The position numbers were made by a program, and so were the translations under genes. From NCBI RefSeq assembly GCF_029960815.1, contig NZ_JASBRE010000014.1, forward strand, positions 86,154-150,153: DNA of 64,000 nucleotides. Direction: 5' to 3'. Below are positions 59,854-64,000 of the stretch, piece by piece; the first letter of the stretch is position 1, and every line of letters begins with the position of its first letter. This DNA is from Pseudomonas sp. AL03 (lineage in GTDB: Bacteria > Pseudomonadota > Gammaproteobacteria > Pseudomonadales > Pseudomonadaceae). The notes under the pieces were generated by a model. That model ran no database searches, had not been told where the DNA came from, and saw nothing but the letters and a program-made list of their open reading frames with translations.

Positions 59854-61161
59854 ATGCTGAAAATCCTGGCTAACCGAACATACCGACATCTCTTCCTGGC
59901 TCAAGTGATTGCCCTTGTCGGAACAGGCCTCGCGACTGTTGCGCTGGGGTTACTGGCATTCGATCTTGCGGGAGCACAGGCCGGGGCAGTGCTCGGCACC
60001 GCGCTGGCAATTAAAATGACCGCCTATATTGGCGTAGCACCGATTGCGGCGGCTTTTGCGGAACGTCTGCCGCGACGGGCGATGCTCGTATCACTGGACT
60101 TGGTGCGAGCCCTCGTTGCGCTTGCCCTGCCTTTCGTCACGGAAGTATGGCAAATCTACGTGCTGATTTTTGTACTTCAATCGGCCTCTGCTGCATTCAC
60201 CCCGACCTTCCAGGCCACCATCCCAGACATACTGTCGGATGAAGAGGATTACACTCGCGCCTTGTCGTTATCTCGCCTTGCCTACGATCTTGAAAGTGTC
60301 GCCAGCCCCATGCTCGCAGCCGTACTGCTGACGGTGATCAGTTTCCATAACCTATTCGTCGGAACGGTGATTGGCTTTCTGGCCTCAGCAGCGCTGGTCT
60401 CGACGGTATTACTGCCAAAGGCGAAGACGACTCAAAGGCGCAGTATCTTTGAGCGAACCACCCGAGGATTGCGCATATTTCTGGCCACACCGCGCTTGCG
60501 GGGACTACTAGCCCTTAATCTAACGGTGGCTGCGGCCAGCGCCATGGTCATCGTTAATACCGTTGTGTTGGTACAGTCTCGATTCGCTTTGCCTCAGAGT
60601 TCAACCGCATTAGCGCTCGCTGCTTTTGGGGGTGGATCTATGATCGCCGCACTGATTTTACCTCGCCTTCTGAAAGGCATAAAAGACCGGACAGCAATGC
60701 TGTTTGGCGGTGGGATCCTGGTTGCGGGCTTGGCAGTTGGCATCAACCTGAGCACCTACAACTTCCTGCTGCCTCTGTGGTTGGTACTCGGTGTGGGATA
60801 TTCCTTGGCACAAACGCCCAGCGGACGACTGCTGCGTCGGTCGTCGCATGCCGAGGATCGTCCAGCCCTTTTTGCAGCGCAATTTGCACTTTCCCATGCC
60901 TGTTGGCTGATCACTTATCCACTGGCCGGTTGGCTGGGCGCCAATATCAGCCTCACTGCCTCTTTCGTGGGACTTGCCATCGTGGCAGGTGGAGCATTGG
61001 TGGTCAGCGTCGTGATTTGGCGTCCTGCTCATGACCAAGAGTCTATTAGGCACACCCATCAGAATCTGCCGGACGGCCACACTCATTTAGAAGGTCACGA
61101 TGGAGCGAGTCACGAACACCCTTATGTCATCGATGATCAGCATCGTCGATGGCCGTATTGA
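59854..61161 (+). CDS. MFS transporter, NreB/NcrC-type nickel efflux
   Basis: 435 residues with 12 membrane segments, opening ILANRTYRHLFLAQVIALVG. The C-terminal tail is rich in His (HTHQNLPDGHTHLEGHDGAS, then HEHPY), as in NreB and NcrC nickel exporters. Convergent with the TraX fragment and the nreA-like regulator. The minus-strand frame at 59716-59904 overlapping its start is not supported. Confidence 0.85.
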   Translation: MLKILANRTYRHLFLAQVIALVGTGLATVALGLLAFDLAGAQAGAVLGTALAIKMTAYIGVAPIAAAFAERLPRRAMLVSLDLVRALVALALPFVTEVWQIYVLIFVLQSASAAFTPTFQATIPDILSDEEDYTRALSLSRLAYDLESVASPMLAAVLLTVISFHNLFVGTVIGFLASAALVSTVLLPKAKTTQRRSIFERTTRGLRIFLATPRLRGLLALNLTVAAASAMVIVNTVVLVQSRFALPQSSTALALAAFGGGSMIAALILPRLLKGIKDRTAMLFGGGILVAGLAVGINLSTYNFLLPLWLVLGVGYSLAQTPSGRLLRRSSHAEDRPALFAAQFALSHACWLITYPLAGWLGANISLTASFVGLAIVAGGALVVSVVIWRPAHDQESIRHTHQNLPDGHTHLEGHDGASHEHPYVIDDQHRRWPY

Positions 61162-61203
61162 TCACAGGGCATTCATGATTTTCTGAGTTTGATCACCCAC
61201 AGT

Positions 61204-61566
61204 TCAGACTAGAAAACGAAGGGCCTGTAATGCGACAAGGTGACCCGGATAGAACCAGTAACCCCAGTGTTGCACTGGCCATACCTTGAACGTGAACGTC
61301 TGGCGCAGAAGCCAAAGTCCGATCAGCGGAGCGGTAAAAGCCGTACTTAAAGCCAGCAATGGATAGGTCTCAAACTCCGCAACGGCGAGGCAGAAAAAGG
61401 GAAAAGAGAGTCTTCCAGGAATGAACAGGCTGCTCATGTCTGGCCACAGCAACCGAAGGTGGTCGATCACCATGGTCAGCATCGCGAGCCACTTGATCAG
61501 GTCAAGGCTGCTGCTACGGCTACTGGATGGATTGTGTTGAGTTGAACTGGCGGTCGTCATATCCAA
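61204..61566 (-). pseudogene. TraX-family membrane protein with internal deletion
   Basis: LDLIKWLAMLTMVIDHLRLL and LFIPGRLSFPFFCLAVAEFE are the start of TraX-type proteins (about 240 residues), and WGYWFYPGHLVALQALRFL is the C-terminal end. Only 120 codons separate start and stop, so about half of the membrane segments are absent. Frame is open but the product is probably not functional. Confidence 0.6.
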
Positions 61567-61617
61567 GGGTTAGATCCGCCCTGCTACAAGAGTTCAGCGA
61601 AACTGGGCATGTCAGAC

Positions 61618-61911
61618 CTAGAGGTACTTGGTGATTTGCTTGAACGCTTCCAGCGGTGCACGCTCGCCATTGTTTAAGGCTGAGACGGTATTCTCCAGGC
61701 AGTGATCGATATGATCCTGGATGAGCGTTCGCTTGGCCTGACACACTGCTTTTTCAACGGCATGCAGTTGCTGGGCGATGTCGACGCATTCGCGACCTTC
61801 TTCTATCATGGTGATGATGCTGCGTAGATGGCCGTCCGCACGCTTGAGGCGCTTGATAATGGCATCATGACTTCGGTGAGTGTGGGGATGGCTATGTTTG
61901 TGTTCATCCAT
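61618..61911 (-). CDS. CsoR/RcnR-family nickel repressor (NreA/NcrB-like)
   Basis: 97 residues from the ATG at 61911, just after a His-rich start (MDEHKHSHPHTHRSHDAIIK). DUF156 core RLKRADGHLRSIITMIEEGR, ECVDIAQQLHAVEKAVCQAK and LIQDHIDHCLENTV with Cys and His ligands. Distinct from DmeR in sequence and His tail. It likely controls the MFS nickel exporter and the rightward genes through two related operators (59678, 61951). Confidence 0.85.
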   Translation of the reverse strand: MDEHKHSHPHTHRSHDAIIKRLKRADGHLRSIITMIEEGRECVDIAQQLHAVEKAVCQAKRTLIQDHIDHCLENTVSALNNGERAPLEAFKQITKYL

Positions 61912-61950
61912 GGCTTGAGCCTTTGGTCTCAATGAATTACGCTGGCATGC

Positions 61951-61971
61951 TATCCCCCTAGGGGGGTTAGG
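61951..61971. promoter_or_regulatory. Operator-like palindrome upstream of the nickel repressor gene
   Basis: TATCCCCCTAGGGGGGTTAG: CCCCCTAGGGGGG is a near-perfect palindrome, like operators of RcnR-related NreA/NcrB/CsoR proteins. Lies between the repressor gene (leftward) and the gene at 62018 (rightward), so both may be controlled. Confidence 0.7.
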
Positions 61972-62017
61972 TCAAACGCATCACCGCAGCAAAAAAGCGA
62001 GTTAAAAGACGATCAAC

Positions 62018-62380
62018 ATGCTCAGTAGATCCCTGACAAAAACGGTGGTATTCGCGCTTGCTCTCGCCGTTTTGATGGCTTGGGCCGGGCATACCTATAC
62101 GTTGTCGGTGGCGACGAAACAGCCTGCCTGGGAGATTAAGCAAGACGCCTACCACTCCCACGGCGAGCAAGAAGCCTCACTTTCCTGCGCGAGCTGTTCA
62201 GATCACTTTCATTCGCCGCTGACCCCAGACCACCAGCACGAGACACCGCAGCTCACTTCCCTGTTGATTTTGGCCGAACAACCCAAGCTATCGGTGCGGG
62301 TTGATGCCCCGCAATATGCAGTTCCCCGTCCGCCGATATTCTTGATCAAGCGCCCACCCCGTCCTTCGTTCGCATCCTGA
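62018..62380 (+). CDS. His/Cys-rich exported protein, 120 residues
   Basis: N-terminal membrane or signal segment (VVFALALAVLMAWAGHTYTL), then SHGEQEASLSCASCSDHFHS and TPDHQHETPQ, rich in His and with a CxxC pair. No family recognised. Adjacent to the HupE/UreJ protein gene and behind a metal-type operator, so a periplasmic metal-binding role is inferred. Confidence 0.65.
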   Translation: MLSRSLTKTVVFALALAVLMAWAGHTYTLSVATKQPAWEIKQDAYHSHGEQEASLSCASCSDHFHSPLTPDHQHETPQLTSLLILAEQPKLSVRVDAPQYAVPRPPIFLIKRPPRPSFAS

Positions 62381-62428
62381 CCATGGCCGCGCTGCGGCCC
62401 AAGATCACTGCAACGTAGGATTTTATCC

Positions 62429-63166
62429 ATGCATTCGCACTCTATGAGCGGCGTGGGCGCATTCACTGTGCCCTCCTGTCGCCCGCTACTGCTGCTGTTT
62501 TTGTTTATCGCTTCACTCTTCTTTGGCATGCCCGAGGCGCTGGCTCACGCCGTTGCCGAGGGGGACAAGGGTTTCATCCAGGAAAGTTCTGGCGTCATGT
62601 TGCTGCCCTTTATCTACATGGGCGCCAAGCACATGATGACGGGCTATGACCACTTGCTGTTCCTCTTCGGGGTGATCTTTTTCCTCTACCGCCTGAAGGA
62701 TGTAGGCCTCTACGTCACGCTATTTGCTGTGGGCCACTCGGTCACGCTGCTGCTCGGTGTGCTCACGGAAATAAGCATCAGCTCCTACGTGATCGACGCC
62801 ATCATCGGCTTCTCGGTGGTGTACAAGGCGCTCGACAACCTGGGCGCGTTCCAGCGCTGGCTCGGTTACCAACCCAATACCAAGGTGGCCACGCTGGTCT
62901 TCGGCCTGCTCCATGGTTTTGGTCTGGCAACCAAGATCCAGGAGTACGAAATCTCGCCCGACGGGCTGATTCCCAACTTGCTTGCGTTCAACGTCGGCGT
63001 CGAGATAGGCCAGTTGCTGGCCCTTAGCTCGATTCTCATTCTGATGGGGTATTGGCGGCGCACCGCCAGTTTTTGGCGCCACGCCTATGCCGCCAACGTC
63101 GCCATGATGAGTGCCGGTTTCCTGCTGATGGGTTACCAGCTAGTCGGCCTGTTTGTCTCTGCGTAA
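62429..63166 (+). CDS. HupE/UreJ-family membrane protein
   Basis: 245 residues. Signal-like start, then six membrane segments with the HupE/UreJ marks FIYMGAKHMMTGYDHLLFLF, VGHSVTLLLGVLTE, VVYKALDNLGAFQRWLGYQP and FGLLHGFGLATKIQEY. HupE/UreJ proteins are nickel/cobalt permease-like; this subtype (UreJ_2-like) is common beside CzcCBA-type efflux genes. It lies 12 bp before the next gene. Confidence 0.85.
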   Translation: MHSHSMSGVGAFTVPSCRPLLLLFLFIASLFFGMPEALAHAVAEGDKGFIQESSGVMLLPFIYMGAKHMMTGYDHLLFLFGVIFFLYRLKDVGLYVTLFAVGHSVTLLLGVLTEISISSYVIDAIIGFSVVYKALDNLGAFQRWLGYQPNTKVATLVFGLLHGFGLATKIQEYEISPDGLIPNLLAFNVGVEIGQLLALSSILILMGYWRRTASFWRHAYAANVAMMSAGFLLMGYQLVGLFVSA

Positions 63167-63178
63167 GGAATTCTGACC

Positions 63179-63817
63179 ATGTTCAATACTCCACTTCCAA
63201 CCGTTAACGAATTACCCAACAGCCGCCAGTTAGTGCGTTCGACAGTCATCGCGCTACTCACCGCAGTCGGCCTTTTGGTGACGGTCGTCATGCCTTCGGA
63301 ATACGCCATTGATCCAACAGGCGTGGGCCGAGCATTGGGCCTGACGCAAATGGGTGAACTAAAAATCACCCTCGCACAAGAGGCCCTGGCCGATGCCGCT
63401 CCACCACAACCCGTCGCGGCCGCTCCGGCTTTGCAAGTCGCACAAGTTCAGCCTGCGGCAAAGCCGGTAGCGGAACCTGTGGTAGCCGCCCCTGCGTCAA
63501 AGACTGATCAGATGACCGTCACGCTCAAGCCAGGTGAAGGGACAGAGATCAAGCTGGAAATGTTGAAGAACACCACCGTCAGCTATGAGTGGACAACGGC
63601 TGGGGGCCCTGTGAATTACGACACCCATGGTGAGCCCTACAAGGCAGAAAAGGGCTATTTCCACAGTTACACCAAAGGCAAGCAAGTCAAAGGCGATAAG
63701 GGCGAGTTCACCGCCATTTTTGACGGCACCCATGGCTGGTTCTGGCGTAATCGCAGCAACAGCGACGTGACCATCTCACTGAAAACGACCGGTGATTACC
63801 TGAGCGTTAAACAGTAA
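63179..63817 (+). CDS. Transmembrane anchor protein of a metal efflux cluster
   Basis: 212 residues with one N-terminal membrane segment (STVIALLTAVGLLVTVVMPS), an Ala/Pro-rich linker (residues about 75-110), then a C-terminal beta domain with MTVTLKPGEGTEIKLEMLKN, YEWTTAGGPVNYDTHGE and HGWFWRNRSNSDVTISLKTT. This protein is typically found with HupE-type and Czc-type genes in gammaproteobacteria. Function not known. Confidence 0.72.
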   Translation: MFNTPLPTVNELPNSRQLVRSTVIALLTAVGLLVTVVMPSEYAIDPTGVGRALGLTQMGELKITLAQEALADAAPPQPVAAAPALQVAQVQPAAKPVAEPVVAAPASKTDQMTVTLKPGEGTEIKLEMLKNTTVSYEWTTAGGPVNYDTHGEPYKAEKGYFHSYTKGKQVKGDKGEFTAIFDGTHGWFWRNRSNSDVTISLKTTGDYLSVKQ

Positions 63818-63903
63818 TCCAAAGACGACCGCTCTTCTGCCGAAAAGGCAGGGGCGACCTGACCACAGAGGCTTAACCTCAGGATTTTAGGAAAGACTTT
63901 TCC

Positions 63904-63975
63904 ATGAAAACTTCAGCAACGTTGTTCCGCTCGATGCTCTTGATCGTAAGCGGATGGGCAACACACCTTGCGTAG
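63904..63975 (+). other. Start of a next gene, early stop (partial or broken)
   Basis: MKTSATLFRSMLLIVSGWAT, then HLA and TAG at 63973. It looks like an export signal that ends prematurely; another frame continues (AQAGAH). The gene, if any, runs beyond the window. Only weakly supported. Confidence 0.3.
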
Positions 63976-64000
63976 CTCAGGCAGGCGCCCACTGATGTGG

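Noticed and set aside
59716..59904. Minus-strand frame of 62 codons, basic
   Set aside because: Overlaps the MFS gene start and a probable promoter; no ribosome-binding site and no known family.

Overview
This window is from a Pseudomonas chromosome, probably of the P. fluorescens group. That assignment rests on the split pqiA-pqiB-pqiC operon, the polyamine and efflux gene arrangements, a typical Pseudomonas REP-type intergenic repeat and overall codon style; it is inference, not a database result. A dif site (chromosome dimer resolution) at 30175-30202 places the window at the replication terminus, which fits the large number of broken genes and inserted elements.

Layout. 1-15230: mostly ordinary housekeeping and transport genes. 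These are a partial iron-type substrate-binding protein, pqiA/A'/B/C, a gamma-glutamylputrescine pathway cluster (FAD oxidoreductase, polyamine-binding protein, glutamine synthetase-like enzyme) with a divergent AraC regulator, a decayed MscS channel gene, a glycine-zipper protein, and a three-gene efflux system (outer membrane factor, HlyD adaptor, DUF2955/FUSC-like inner membrane protein). 15413-15830: a DUF985 cupin pseudogene.

15890-30202: a filamentous prophage (inovirus) without an integrase, ending exactly at dif. Its genes run in the usual inovirus order: replication initiator (gene II/X), ssDNA-binding protein, small coat proteins, major coat protein, pIII-like adsorption protein with a Gly-rich linker, pVI-like protein, Zot/pI ATPase, and its own secretin (pIV). 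At the left end a long hairpin contains a second, inverted dif-like sequence, which resembles the folded ssDNA attachment site of CTXphi. Between that hairpin and the phage replicon lie a nuclease bacteriocin gene and its immunity gene. A perfect 2661-bp tandem duplication covers the immunity 3' end, three leftward phage ORFs, an ordered array of two palindrome classes, and the replication promoter with the start of rep.

30236-36541: the remains of a light-responsive (LitR-type) cluster: DUF1365, furan/cyclopropane fatty acid synthase, DUF2878, DUF3833 lipoprotein, chalcone-isomerase-like protein, DUF393, FolE, SDR, DUF6482 and an Fe-S cryptochrome/photolyase. Many are broken: FolE has lost its catalytic zinc motif by an in-frame deletion and DUF393 has a nonsense codon. 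Two 11-bp-spaced repeats fit the published CarH/LitR operator. The last three genes and the two leftward ones look intact.

36542-51840: fragments of a tyrosine recombinase, then a leftward oxidative catabolic cluster (two GMC oxidoreductases, aldehyde dehydrogenase, old-yellow-enzyme, SrpA-type catalase, ABM protein, LysR), an alpha/beta hydrolase with a divergent LysR gene, SDR genes, and a graveyard of pseudogenes (SDR, EamA, GlxA-type AraC, a transposase/proline racemase chimera).

52263-64000: metal resistance. copCD and copRS read left; a divergent copper operon (Met-rich protein, cupredoxin, DUF2933) ends in a copA remnant fused to a small copper chaperone. Next come two cobalt/nickel modules, dmeR-dmeF and an nreA/nreB-like pair, each with a visible GC-rich palindromic operator, and finally a HupE/UreJ protein with a membrane anchor protein that usually precede a CzcCBA-type system beyond the window edge. 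No tRNA, rRNA or CRISPR array was seen.
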